Assembly: GCA_919902045.1 (NCBI GenBank)
Contig: CAKKSP010000041.1
Coordinates: forward strand, 1 to 60,740
Direction: 5' to 3'
DNA: 60,740 nt
DNA from: Omnitrophica bacterium GWA2_41_15
GTDB taxonomy: Bacteria > Omnitrophota > Gorgyraeia > Gygaellales > Profunditerraquicolaceae
Within the stretch, counting starts at the first letter, position 1, and the number at the start of each line of letters is the position of its first letter. Below are positions 27,962 through 37,190 of this stretch, piece after piece. The translations under genes and the position numbers were made by a program. The notes beneath the pieces are model-generated. The model saw only the letters and a list, made by a program, of their open reading frames with translations, had not been told where the DNA came from and did no database searches.

Positions 27962-28777
27962 ATGAAAAAAATAATATTAGTAATAGGGATAATTATACTG
28001 ATAGCAGCTTCAAGAGTTTTTGCTGAAGATATACCGACTCTTTATGAAGCGAAGGTTTTATCTGATGATATTAATGTGCGCGCAGATTCTACTGTTACTG
28101 CTGATAAAATAACTACACTTCCCAAGGGAGAGGTTGTTGAGGTAGTAGTTGAAAAGTATGATTGGTGCCGCATACGCCTGCCTAAAGAGGCTCCTGCTTA
28201 TATACGTAAAGATCTGGTAGAGATTATTGATGACCAGACTGCAAAAGTAGTAAAAGATGTAATTAATGTCCGCCTAAGTTCTGATGAAAGTTCGATAATC
28301 TTAGGAAAAGCCGGGCGTGATGAGGTAGTAATTATTCTTAGTGAGAAACAGGGTTGGTATGCGATTGAACCAACAGCTAACAGTTTTGGCTGGGTTAATA
28401 AGAAGTTTATTGAACGTATTGCGGTCCGCGAAGCTTCTGCGGTTGTAGAAAAAGATAAAAAAGTTGAGCCTAAGAAAAAAGAAAAAAGAAAACCCGTAAA
28501 AACGATAGAAAATAAAACCACTGAAGAAGAGATTATTCTCCCCGCAAAAGAAGAAGTTATAATTGAAGGCATAATTCAGTCTTATGGAAGAGTTTTTAAG
28601 CGTGTTGCTACTCATAAACTGCTCACCTTAGATGAAAAAACCTACCTATTAAAAGGAAATAAGAAAAGCTTAGATGACCTTGTCTATCGCCATGTAAAAA
28701 TAAGCGGCACCATTATTAGCGCTCCCGATCAAAAACTCCCCATTATTGAAGTTTCTAAAATCGAGGCGCTGGATTGA
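27962..28777 (+). CDS. Secreted protein with two bacterial SH3 domains
   Basis: This 271-residue protein has a signal peptide (MKKIILVIGIIILIAASRVFA). Two SH3b domains follow (residues ~28-90, with DDINVRADSTVTADKITTLPKGE, and ~94-155, with KDVINVRLSSDESSIILGKAGRDE, each ending in a W/Y-rich strand). After a Lys/Glu linker comes a C-terminal OB-like segment (IIEGIIQSYGRVFKRVATH...). SH3b domains usually bind peptidoglycan peptides. It overlaps the protease gene by 4 bases. Confidence 0.8.
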   Translation: MKKIILVIGIIILIAASRVFAEDIPTLYEAKVLSDDINVRADSTVTADKITTLPKGEVVEVVVEKYDWCRIRLPKEAPAYIRKDLVEIIDDQTAKVVKDVINVRLSSDESSIILGKAGRDEVVIILSEKQGWYAIEPTANSFGWVNKKFIERIAVREASAVVEKDKKVEPKKKEKRKPVKTIENKTTEEEIILPAKEEVIIEGIIQSYGRVFKRVATHKLLTLDEKTYLLKGNKKSLDDLVYRHVKISGTIISAPDQKLPIIEVSKIEALD

Positions 28778-29379
28778 GCGCAATCGTTAATCTTTTAATT
28801 AATTTAGGAATTTTAGCAATATGTATGGCATTGCATGAGTTTGCTCATGGCTGGACTGCAAACCGCCTGGGTGATGATACTGCAAAAAGGATGGGCAGGC
28901 TCACACTTAACCCTTTGGCGCATATTGATCCTATTGGTACAGTAGCATTGCCGATTATTCTTTATTTTTTGACTTCCGGGCGGTTTGTTTTTGGCGCGGC
29001 AAAACCAGTGCCGATTAATTTCCTTGCTTTAAAAAATCCTCGTAGGGATATAATGTTGGTCGGCTTTAGCGGGCCGCTTGCTAATATTTTATCTGCAGTA
29101 TTAGCCGCTGTTTTATTCCATATTACAAAAGCTCCGGTACTGATTATATTCATAGGAATAAGCCTGTCTTTAGGGATTTTTAATCTTATCCCGCTTCCTC
29201 CGCTTGATGGATCGCGTATTGTAGCGGGAATTCTTCCTCCGCAGCTTGCCAGTAAGTATATGCGTATTGAACCTTTTGGTTTTATTATTCTTTTAATTCT
29301 TCTGCAGTTTGGGCCGGTGAACCGGGTTATCTGGTCGGTAGCTGATGCGGCGTTTAAACTTTTGGTCAGCCCATTTTAA
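28774..29379 (+). CDS. Site-2 protease family membrane metalloprotease (M50, short type)
   Basis: This protein of about 201 residues has the zinc motif ALHEFAHGWTANRLGD near residue 20, NPLAHIDPIGT, and the third-ligand segment NLIPLPPLDGSRIVAG, within several membrane helices. It belongs to the short site-2 protease branch without a PDZ domain. The start is TTG 28774, overlapping the previous stop. The substrate is unknown; related enzymes cut membrane-bound regulators. Confidence 0.88.
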   Translation: MSAIVNLLINLGILAICMALHEFAHGWTANRLGDDTAKRMGRLTLNPLAHIDPIGTVALPIILYFLTSGRFVFGAAKPVPINFLALKNPRRDIMLVGFSGPLANILSAVLAAVLFHITKAPVLIIFIGISLSLGIFNLIPLPPLDGSRIVAGILPPQLASKYMRIEPFGFIILLILLQFGPVNRVIWSVADAAFKLLVSPF

Positions 29380-29381
29380 AT

Positions 29382-30467
29382 ATGAAATCAATAAAAGTAG
29401 ATCTAGGAAATCGTAGCTATGATATTAAGATCGGCTCTGGAATTTTATCTCAGGCAGATAAATTTATTTCCCCACTTGATTGCGGTAAAGATGCCGTTAT
29501 TATCACTAATTCATTAATAAAACAGAAGTATGGCAAAGTATTAAATAAAGCAATCAATAAATTAGGAGGGGAAAGCCGCTTTTTCTTAATTGCTGATACG
29601 GAAAAATCTAAATCCGTAGCATCTGTTATCGCCATACTTAAGCAATTAGCCGTTTTCGACCACAAAAAAGATATTTTTATTATTGCCTTAGGCGGCGGGG
29701 TAGTAGGAGATTTAGCCGGGTTTGTGGCTTCAATTTATAAACGAGGAATTAATTATGTACAAATTCCTACGACCTTACTTTCTCAGGTAGATTCTGCAAT
29801 CGGAGGAAAAACTGCAGTAGACCTTCCGGAAGGTAAAAATTTGGTTGGTACATTTTATCAGCCAAGAGTTGTTTTAAGCGATGTGGATACGCTTTCTACC
29901 CTTAGCTTGAGGCAGGTGCGTAATGGAGTAGCTGAAGTGATTAAATACGGTTTAATAAGGGATAAGGAACTCTTTGTTTTTCTTGAGAATAATTATCAGA
30001 AAATCCTGAAATTAAATCCACAGGCGCTGGAGTGCATTATTAACCGTTGCGCGGCTATAAAGGCATCCGTAGTAGCAAACGATGAGTTTGATAAGAAAGA
30101 TATCCGGGCTATGCTTAATTTCGGCCACACAATTGGCCATGCTATTGAGGTAGCTTTAGGGTATGCTTTATATCAACATGGTGAGGCTATTAGTTTAGGT
30201 ATGCTCGTAGCTTCTGGTATTAGCCAGAGAATCGGATGGCTAAATAGAGAAGAGCTCTTGCGGGTAGAAAATATTATTAAGTTATTTGGCCTGCCTTCGC
30301 GAATTGAAGGAGTATCTTTTGAAAAAGTTTTCAAGGCGCATTACCGTGATAAGAAGTTTCGCGCAGAATTAAACAAATTTGTGTTACTTAAGGGTATAGG
30401 TAGGGCTGAAGTAAAAGTAGGTATTGATAAGGCAATAATTTGTTCTGCGCTTAAAGAACGTTTTTAG
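29382..30467 (+). CDS. aroB: 3-dehydroquinate synthase
   Basis: This 361-residue enzyme has ALGGGVVGDLAGFVASIYKRG, PTTLLSQVDSAIGGKTAVD, KNLVGTFYQP and the zinc-ligand segment LNFGHTIGHAIE. It converts DAHP to 3-dehydroquinate, the substrate of AroQ at 12455. It lies 2 bases after the protease gene and ends convergently, overlapping a - strand T2SS-like gene by 4 bases. Confidence 0.96.
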   Translation: MKSIKVDLGNRSYDIKIGSGILSQADKFISPLDCGKDAVIITNSLIKQKYGKVLNKAINKLGGESRFFLIADTEKSKSVASVIAILKQLAVFDHKKDIFIIALGGGVVGDLAGFVASIYKRGINYVQIPTTLLSQVDSAIGGKTAVDLPEGKNLVGTFYQPRVVLSDVDTLSTLSLRQVRNGVAEVIKYGLIRDKELFVFLENNYQKILKLNPQALECIINRCAAIKASVVANDEFDKKDIRAMLNFGHTIGHAIEVALGYALYQHGEAISLGMLVASGISQRIGWLNREELLRVENIIKLFGLPSRIEGVSFEKVFKAHYRDKKFRAELNKFVLLKGIGRAEVKVGIDKAIICSALKERF

Positions 30468-30871
30468 CGGGGAATATTTAATGATAGACGTATGTTTTGG
30501 TCCTGCCAGGAAAGTTCTACTGTTTCGGGGGTAATCCTTTTAATTACTGCGCCGTCAATTTTATCACCTTCTTTTAATACGCGATTATTAATCAGGGCAA
30601 GGCCTTCATCATTAGAAAAGAAAATTCCGCTTAAAGTAAGAGAAGGCGGCGTAAGATTTTCTGGAGCAATAGGAGGAGCTTGAATAGGAATGTTCTGTTC
30701 TACGGGTAATTCCGGCGTTTCTTTCTTTAAAATATTATTTTGTTTGATTACCGGCGCAGGAGTTTTTAAATTAGATTTAACTCGGTTAAATCCCTGTTGA
30801 GCTAAAGCGAAGCCGCAGGCAGCTAATATTACAAAAAATAATGTCTGTCCAATTTTTGGAATGATTTTCAC
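30464..30871 (-). CDS. T2SS GspB/GspC-like periplasmic protein
   Basis: This 135-residue protein has a membrane helix near residues 9-25 (TLFFVILAACGFALAQQGF), a Pro-rich linker, and a small beta domain. The domain (LSGIFFSNDEGLALINNRVL, then a EGDKIDGAVIKRI and a VELSWQDQNIRL strand) matches the HR/GspB-type domain of type II secretion proteins. It is the only - strand gene in the first 52 kb and stands far from the secretion operon at 1-3425. Its start is 12 bases from the divergent hydrogenase-like operon, so each promoter must lie inside the other's coding sequence. Confidence 0.65.
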   Translation of the reverse strand: MKIIPKIGQTLFFVILAACGFALAQQGFNRVKSNLKTPAPVIKQNNILKKETPELPVEQNIPIQAPPIAPENLTPPSLTLSGIFFSNDEGLALINNRVLKEGDKIDGAVIKRITPETVELSWQDQNIRLSLNIPR

Positions 30872-30883
30872 AAAACTTATTAT

Positions 30884-32719
30884 ATGGCAAATCTCTTGTT
30901 AAAACAACTTTTTTTATTTGACCCGCTATCAATATTTTTTCTTATTGTTATCGGGATCGTGTCTTTACCTTCTGCAATATACTCGATTGGTTATATGCGC
31001 GGGGAATATAAGAGAGGAAAATGCATATTAGCTGCCGCGCTGTTAATAGTTTTTGTTTTCTCTATGTGCATGGTGGTGACTGCGGGAAATATTTTTTCTT
31101 TTCTGGTGTTCTGGGAGATTATGTCTTTAGTTTCGTATTTTCTGGTTATATTTGATACAAAACATGTTAAATCTGTTCAAGCCGGCCTTATTTATATCGT
31201 AATGACCCATATTGGAACTGCATTTTTAATCGGCGGATTCATGATTTTATATAAACATGCAAATTGCCTTGATTTTTTCACAATAAAGAACATTTGCCAG
31301 ACTATCCCTTTCCAAACCAAAAACATTATATTTTTATTGTTGTTAGTCGGTTTTGGTACTAAAGCAGGCATTGTGCCGTTACATATTTGGCTTCCGTATG
31401 CTCATCCGCAGGCGCCCAGCCATATTTCAAGTATCATGTCAGGGGTAATGATCAAAACTGCCATATACGGTTTGATCCGGTTTGTGATATTTATTCTCGG
31501 GGTAAATCAAACCTGGTGGGGAAGCCTGGTGCTTGTTTTAGCAACCATTACTTGCTTAGCCGGGATCATCTATGCGCTTATGGAACGCGATCTTAAGCGT
31601 TTGCTTGCCTATTCTAGCGTGGAAAATATCGGGATAATTTTGCTAGGCGTTGGATTGTCTATGTTTTTTATTAGCATAAATAAACCTTATTTAGCCGTAT
31701 TTTCGTTAATTGCCGGATTATATCACCTTATAAACCACGCAGTTTTTAAAGGGTTATTGTTTTTATGCGCAGGAAGCGTTTATAAAGCTACAGGAACGCG
31801 TGATATTGAAAAATTAGGAGGTTTGATCAAAAAAATGCCACAGACTGCGGCCTATTTTTTATTAGGCGCAATGGCGATTTCTGCGCTGCCTCCGCTTAAT
31901 GGTTTTATAAGCGAATGGTTGACTTTGCAGGCATTTTTTTTAGGGGCGCTTGATGTTACAGGAGGAACTAAGCTTTTTTTAGGCCTTTGCGCAGCGATGC
32001 TTGCCTTAACAGGAGGATTAGCTGCTGCTTGTTTTGTTAAAGCTTTTGGAATAACATTCTTAGCCCAACCCAGAAGCCATTACGCTAAAGAGGCAAAAGA
32101 AGTTTCTTTTTCTATGAAAGCAGGTATGTTCTTTTTGTCAGCACTTGTGGTAATATTAGCTTTAAATGCTTTAAAAATCATAAAATTATTAGCGAAGGTT
32201 GCAAGCGTATCTACCGGAATTGACATCGGTAACATGAGTTTTTCTCTAAATAATTTTATTTTAACTCCGCAAATAGCAAATAATGTTTATCTTTCCGCGC
32301 CATTACTAGCGGCAATACTAATTATTTTTGCAATTGTGGCTTACGCTGTATATATGTCATTTGGCAGGCAAAAGGCAGTAGTTTATAAAACATGGGATTG
32401 CGGTTATTATAAATTAGACGCGCGTAATGAATATACCTCTACGGCATTTTCAAAACCTTTCAGGATTGCTTTTAGTTTCTTCTTACAGCCATATCGTAAG
32501 ACGCAAAAAATCAGGGAGTCGTTTTATCATGTCAAATCATTTACTTACGAAACGCATACTACCCAGGTATTTAAAAAATATATATACGACCCAGTACTTG
32601 CGTTAGTCTTAAAATCAGCTAAGGCTATGAGAAGAATGCAGCCGGGAAGTATTCATCTTTATTTAGGATATATTTTTATTACGTTGTTATTATTAATCGT
32701 ATTTATGCGGAAATTCTAA
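30884..32719 (+). CDS. hyfB: HyfB-like ion-translocating membrane subunit
   Basis: This 611-residue membrane protein has about 15 helices of the Mrp/NuoL antiporter fold. The conserved glutamate is in FLVFWEIMSLVSYFLV and the lysines of the ion path are in GFGTKAGIVPLHIWLPYAHP and SGVMIKTAIYGLIRF. The C-terminal region (TWDCGYYKLDARNEYTST) is typical of hydrogenase-4 component B. It would move ions across the inner membrane. It heads a run of six genes (hyfB, C, E, F, G, I order). Confidence 0.88.
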   Translation: MANLLLKQLFLFDPLSIFFLIVIGIVSLPSAIYSIGYMRGEYKRGKCILAAALLIVFVFSMCMVVTAGNIFSFLVFWEIMSLVSYFLVIFDTKHVKSVQAGLIYIVMTHIGTAFLIGGFMILYKHANCLDFFTIKNICQTIPFQTKNIIFLLLLVGFGTKAGIVPLHIWLPYAHPQAPSHISSIMSGVMIKTAIYGLIRFVIFILGVNQTWWGSLVLVLATITCLAGIIYALMERDLKRLLAYSSVENIGIILLGVGLSMFFISINKPYLAVFSLIAGLYHLINHAVFKGLLFLCAGSVYKATGTRDIEKLGGLIKKMPQTAAYFLLGAMAISALPPLNGFISEWLTLQAFFLGALDVTGGTKLFLGLCAAMLALTGGLAAACFVKAFGITFLAQPRSHYAKEAKEVSFSMKAGMFFLSALVVILALNALKIIKLLAKVASVSTGIDIGNMSFSLNNFILTPQIANNVYLSAPLLAAILIIFAIVAYAVYMSFGRQKAVVYKTWDCGYYKLDARNEYTSTAFSKPFRIAFSFFLQPYRKTQKIRESFYHVKSFTYETHTTQVFKKYIYDPVLALVLKSAKAMRRMQPGSIHLYLGYIFITLLLLIVFMRKF

Positions 32720-32723
32720 GATT

Positions 32724-33539
32724 ATGACAATTATTTTGAAAATAATTTTATTTATCGTTTTAGCTCCGTTTTTAAGCGGCCTGATTTCAAAAATTAAGAA
32801 TAATCTTAGGTTGCGTAAGGGTCAAAGCATTTTTCAGCCATATTATAATTTAGCTAAGCTGTTCTCAAAGGCAGAGGTGGTTTCAGAGCATGCTTCATGG
32901 ATATTCGGGGTTACTCCGTTTATCGTGATCTCTTCAGCGCTTACGGCAGCGTTGTTCATTAATAGTATAAGCGGCCTTTTACTGCTTATTTTTGTATTTG
33001 CTTTAGGCCGATTCTTTTTAGCGCTTGCTGCGCTTGATGCCGGGAGTTCTTTCGGAGGCATGGGTGCATCAAGAGAGATGTTTATTTCAAGCCTGGTTGA
33101 GCCGGCATTTTGTTTAGTGATATTTTCCTTATTCTTGCAATCTGGCTCAACGAATCTTACCGTCGCTTCTATAGTATCGGGAATTGCGTTGTTTCTTATT
33201 ACAGTTGCAGAAACTTCCCGTGTCCCGGTAGATAACCAGGAGACGCATCTTGAGCTGACTATGGTGCATGAAGCAATGGTGTTAGAATATTCGGGAAGAT
33301 CGCTTGCCTTACTTGAGTTGGCTTCTTATATTAAGCAGATGATTTTAGTAATTCTTGTTGCTCGGATTATTTTTCCTGTCACTATGCCGGTATTCGCTGG
33401 AATAATTATAGTAGCAGCAGTTGTTGCTTTGCTGGAAGTTTCGGTAGCAAAAATGCGCTTATTCAGGGTAGCGGATTTTTTGGGAGTGGCTTTCGTCTTG
33501 GGAATTATTGCGGTAGTTTGCGCTATATTAGGAGTTTAA
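32724..33539 (+). CDS. hyfC: HyfC/NuoH-like membrane subunit
   Basis: This 271-residue membrane protein is related to NuoH. It has LSGLISKIKNNLRLRKGQSIFQPY at the start, an AEVVSEH loop, and the cytoplasmic glutamate-rich loop ETSRVPVDNQETHLELTMVHEAMVLEYSG that forms the interface with the large subunit. It is shorter than NuoH, as expected for HyfC/HycD. It starts 4 bases after hyfB. Confidence 0.88.
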   Translation: MTIILKIILFIVLAPFLSGLISKIKNNLRLRKGQSIFQPYYNLAKLFSKAEVVSEHASWIFGVTPFIVISSALTAALFINSISGLLLLIFVFALGRFFLALAALDAGSSFGGMGASREMFISSLVEPAFCLVIFSLFLQSGSTNLTVASIVSGIALFLITVAETSRVPVDNQETHLELTMVHEAMVLEYSGRSLALLELASYIKQMILVILVARIIFPVTMPVFAGIIIVAAVVALLEVSVAKMRLFRVADFLGVAFVLGIIAVVCAILGV

Positions 33540-33545
33540 TCTGTT

Positions 33546-34178
33546 ATGATAGAGTTAATTTTATTCGGGATTCTTGCTGCTACGTATCTGCTTGTTATTG
33601 TTAAAAGAATGCCCGCATTGATCCAGGGATTTCGATACCAATCTTTTTTTATTTTTTTGATCACTTTGATTGCAGGACTAACAGAAAATCAGCCTGGTTT
33701 ATTGATCGTTGCCTTACTTATCCTTGCGCTAAAAGTTTTTATCATACCGTTTGTTTTAAATTCGATCGCTAAAAAAATAAGCGTTGATGAGAATCTTGGC
33801 CTTCTTATTAATGCGCAACTTTCCCTCGTCGTAGCACTTTTGCTTACTTATTTTTCCTGGGTTTTTTCCGGGATGCTTGGATTTAATAATGGCCACATAT
33901 CAATAGCCATTACGGTGGCTTTCTCGGTTATTTTTATCGGAGGGTTCCTTATGATATCCCGCATGAAAGCCTTTACTCAGGTGTTGGGGCTTTTGATCAT
34001 GGAAAACGGGATCTTTCTTTTTGCTTCATTTTTATCAGGGGGAATGCCGTTTTTTGTGGAGATCGCCATATTTTTAGACGTGTTTGTCAGCGTAATTATT
34101 ATGGGGCTTTTTGTTTACAGGATCAATAAACTCTTTACGCATATTGATGTGAATAAGCTTTCGCGGTTAAGAGGATGA
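33546..34178 (+). CDS. hyfE: HyfE-like membrane subunit
   Basis: This 210-residue protein has about seven hydrophobic segments. The C-terminal part (MKAFTQVLGLLIMENGIFLFA followed by a long helix) contains the NuoK-like glutamate LLIMENG. The length and position between the HyfC-like and HyfF-like genes fit hydrogenase-4 component E. Confidence 0.85.
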   Translation: MIELILFGILAATYLLVIVKRMPALIQGFRYQSFFIFLITLIAGLTENQPGLLIVALLILALKVFIIPFVLNSIAKKISVDENLGLLINAQLSLVVALLLTYFSWVFSGMLGFNNGHISIAITVAFSVIFIGGFLMISRMKAFTQVLGLLIMENGIFLFASFLSGGMPFFVEIAIFLDVFVSVIIMGLFVYRINKLFTHIDVNKLSRLRG

Positions 34179-34188
34179 AACTTTACAA

Positions 34189-35643
34189 ATGATAAATATT
34201 ATTTTAGGTATTCCGGTTTTACTTGCAATATTAACTTTGTTAATTAAAAAGCAAAGGATTCTTGGAATACTTACTAGTATCGGATACCTGGCTGTGTTGT
34301 TTGATAGTATTTTGCTTTTTAGAAGGGTATTGATATCAGGGAACATTAAATTATACGCAGATTTTATATATATTGACGCGTTGAGCGCATTTTTTATTTT
34401 TGTAATAGCAATTGTAGCTTTTGCGTCTTCGTTTTATTCAGTGGGTTATATCGAGAGGGATATAGAGAAGGGGATAATTTCCGATAGAAAAGCCAAGATT
34501 TATTACCTGCTGTTTAACTTATTTTGTTGTTCTATGTTATTTGCTCCGGCAGTAAATAACTTAGGCATTCTTTGGGTTGCTATTGAAATGACTACGCTAA
34601 TTTCTGCGTTTCTTGTGGGATTCTATAATTCTAAAGAATCGGTTGAGGCTGCATGGAAATATATTATTATTTGTTCAGTAGGTATAATCTTTGCGCTATT
34701 AGGCACTATTCTTTTTTCTTATGCCTTTTCTTTACTTGGCGGGGCAAAGACGCTTAATTGGTCAGAAATAGTAGCCAATGCTGCAAATTTGGACAAGAAT
34801 ATCCTAAAAGTAGCGTTTATTTTTATATTAGTCGGATACGGAACTAAAGCAGGGCTTGCGCCGATGCATACATGGCTGCCAGATGCCCATAGCCAGGCAG
34901 TTGCTCCGATTAGCGCGTTACTCTCCGGAGTGCTGTTAAAGACGGCAATATATGCCATTTTAAGGTTTGGGATTATTATAATTAAGGCAGTAGGAATAGC
35001 TTATTTTTCTCACCTAATGATCCTCCTGGGTTTAGTTTCTTTGGGGATATCCTGCGCTTTTATTTTAGTGCAAAAAGATTTAAAACGCCTGCTTGCTTAT
35101 AGCAGTATCGAGCATGTCGGTATAATTGCTATTGGTTTTGGATTAGGTTCTCCATTAGCTATTGCCGGAGCAATATTCCATATTTTTAATCACGCTGTAA
35201 CTAAATCGTTTATGTTTTTTGGGGCAGGCAATATCGTCAGTGTTTATAAAAAGCATAATATTAACGCTATCAGAGGAGTGATTAAAGTGTTGCCTTTTAC
35301 GGGGATCATGGTTCTTATAGGTGTATTTGCGCTTACGGGGTTTCCGCCGTTTGCCATATTTTTAAGTGAGATTCTAATTATCGCCGCGGCGTTTACCAGT
35401 GATTCGTATTTAATTGCAGCCTTATTGTTATTATTCCTTTCGATTATTTTTGGCGCATTTATTTATCATTTTGGAAAAATGCTTTTTGGCAATCTTCCTA
35501 AAGGTATGACGCGGATAGGAGAGCCTTTAAGCGGGAAAATCGTATTTTTATTTTTACTACTCCCGATAACTATATTAGGAGTAGCAGTTCCGTTTATAAA
35601 AGAGGATTTATTGTGGATAGCACAGAGATTATTACAAGGATAA
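34189..35643 (+). CDS. hyfF: HyfF-like ion-translocating membrane subunit
   Basis: This 484-residue antiporter-like subunit has the conserved glutamate in LWVAIEMTTLISAFLVGFY and the lysines in GYGTKAGLAPMHTWLPDAHS and LLSGVLLKTAIYAILRFG. It is the second proton-channel homologue of the complex. Its last 31 bases overlap the start of the large-subunit gene, which starts at GTG 35613 behind an AGAGGA ribosome site. Confidence 0.88.
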   Translation: MINIILGIPVLLAILTLLIKKQRILGILTSIGYLAVLFDSILLFRRVLISGNIKLYADFIYIDALSAFFIFVIAIVAFASSFYSVGYIERDIEKGIISDRKAKIYYLLFNLFCCSMLFAPAVNNLGILWVAIEMTTLISAFLVGFYNSKESVEAAWKYIIICSVGIIFALLGTILFSYAFSLLGGAKTLNWSEIVANAANLDKNILKVAFIFILVGYGTKAGLAPMHTWLPDAHSQAVAPISALLSGVLLKTAIYAILRFGIIIIKAVGIAYFSHLMILLGLVSLGISCAFILVQKDLKRLLAYSSIEHVGIIAIGFGLGSPLAIAGAIFHIFNHAVTKSFMFFGAGNIVSVYKKHNINAIRGVIKVLPFTGIMVLIGVFALTGFPPFAIFLSEILIIAAAFTSDSYLIAALLLLFLSIIFGAFIYHFGKMLFGNLPKGMTRIGEPLSGKIVFLFLLLPITILGVAVPFIKEDLLWIAQRLLQG

Positions 35644-37190
35644 AAAATAAATTACCGGGTTTTGATGCGTTATCAATTGCGCAAAATTATCCTGATGAGA
35701 TCTGTATTAAAATAAGCCCACAGATTTTTAAGGATACCTGCTATGTTTTACATAAAATACTTTTATCACCTGTGATGATGCTTTTTGCTTGCGATGAGCG
35801 TAAAACTGCCTCTAAATTCGTGATCAACTCTGTTTTTGTCAGTTTAAAAAGCGGGCAATGGGTTACTGTAAGTATGGACCTGCCGCAGGAAAATCCTTCT
35901 TTTGATTCATTAGCAAAAACTATACATTCTGCCGGTTTATTTGAAAGAGAAATTTATGAGATGTTTGGTATAGAGCCCAAAGGGCATCCTGATCTAAGAA
36001 GGTTAAGGCTTCATGATGAGGTTTGGCCTCAAGGAAATTATCCTTTGCGCAAGGATTTTAAGCAAGCCTGCGAAGGAAATTTAAATGAATATAAGTTTAA
36101 CAGAGTAGAAGGAGATGGAATATTTGAAGTTTCGGTTGGGCCGGTGCATGCCGGAATTATCGGGCCGGGGCATTTTAGATTTAGCGTTGCAGGGGAGCCG
36201 ATTGTAAATTTAGAAATCAGGCTGGGTTTTACCCATCGAGGAGTAGAAAAACTTTTTGAAGATAAAAACTGTTTTGTAGCTATGCGTTTGTCAGAATGTA
36301 TTTCAGGAGATTCGAGTTTTGCGCACAGTTTGTCTTTTGTTCAGGCAATAGAAAAGATTTGCGGCTCTGTAATTCCCGCACAAGCAGTTTATATAAGAGC
36401 TATCTTTTTAGAGCTTGAACGTTTATATAATCATGTAAACGATATCGGAGGAATGGCTGTTGATGTAGGTTTTAGCTTTCCTGCTGCCTATGCTTCGGTA
36501 TTAAAAGAAGCAATCCTGCAATTAAACTATAATCTTACCGGAAGCAGGTATCTTAAGAAGATTAATGTAGTTGGCGGGATTTTAATAGATATAGATGATG
36601 CAAAAAAACAGCTGTTGCTTAAATCTCTTGAGAATATAAAGCAGGATTTTAATGAACTGGTTAAAATGCTTTACTCAAGTGTTTCTTTTATGGATAGAGT
36701 TGATAGCACGGGAGTTTTGCGTAAAAAAACCGCGGAAGATTTAGGGGTAGTTGGTATCGCAGGCCGCGCTTCAGGAATCCCTCTCGATTTAAGAAAATAT
36801 TTTCCCAGTGTATATAAAGAAGCCAAATTTAAAATGGCAATACAGGAATCAGGTGATGTTTTGGCAAGGTTGCGCATCAGGATCTTTGAATTTACTGAAT
36901 CTTGCCGCTTGATTGATGAGTTTACGCAAAAGTTAAGCGAAGGCCAAAAAATCAGCGTTACTCCGGAACTTAAGGAAGGTGTTGCCTTAGGTTATCAAGA
37001 AGGGTGGAGAGGGCCTGTTTTATATTGGCTGAAAATTGATTCCGCAGGTTTGATCCAAAGATGTAAAATTGTAGATCCTTCTTTTAATAATTGGCAGGGG
37101 CTGTCTTATGCAGTATTAGGCAATATTATCCCTGATTTTCCGCTTTGTAATAAAAGTTTTGATTTATCCTATTCGGGGAACGATTTATGA
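35613..37190 (+). CDS. hyfG: HyfG-like large subunit (NuoC-NuoD fusion) lacking NiFe-site cysteines
   Basis: This 525-residue protein has a NuoC-like N-terminal domain (residues ~1-150, ending LFEREIYEMFGIEPKGHPDLRR and YPLRKDF) and a NuoD/hydrogenase large-subunit domain. The L1 motif that should read ERICGICSFSH reads ECISGDSSFAH (residues 228-238): both nickel-ligand cysteines are serines. The C-terminal DPCxxC motif reads DLSYSG (517-522). So all four NiFe ligands are missing and this is not an active hydrogenase. This matches the energy-converting hydrogenase-related (Ehr) complexes. The start is GTG. Confidence 0.9.
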   Translation: MDSTEIITRIKNKLPGFDALSIAQNYPDEICIKISPQIFKDTCYVLHKILLSPVMMLFACDERKTASKFVINSVFVSLKSGQWVTVSMDLPQENPSFDSLAKTIHSAGLFEREIYEMFGIEPKGHPDLRRLRLHDEVWPQGNYPLRKDFKQACEGNLNEYKFNRVEGDGIFEVSVGPVHAGIIGPGHFRFSVAGEPIVNLEIRLGFTHRGVEKLFEDKNCFVAMRLSECISGDSSFAHSLSFVQAIEKICGSVIPAQAVYIRAIFLELERLYNHVNDIGGMAVDVGFSFPAAYASVLKEAILQLNYNLTGSRYLKKINVVGGILIDIDDAKKQLLLKSLENIKQDFNELVKMLYSSVSFMDRVDSTGVLRKKTAEDLGVVGIAGRASGIPLDLRKYFPSVYKEAKFKMAIQESGDVLARLRIRIFEFTESCRLIDEFTQKLSEGQKISVTPELKEGVALGYQEGWRGPVLYWLKIDSAGLIQRCKIVDPSFNNWQGLSYAVLGNIIPDFPLCNKSFDLSYSGNDL

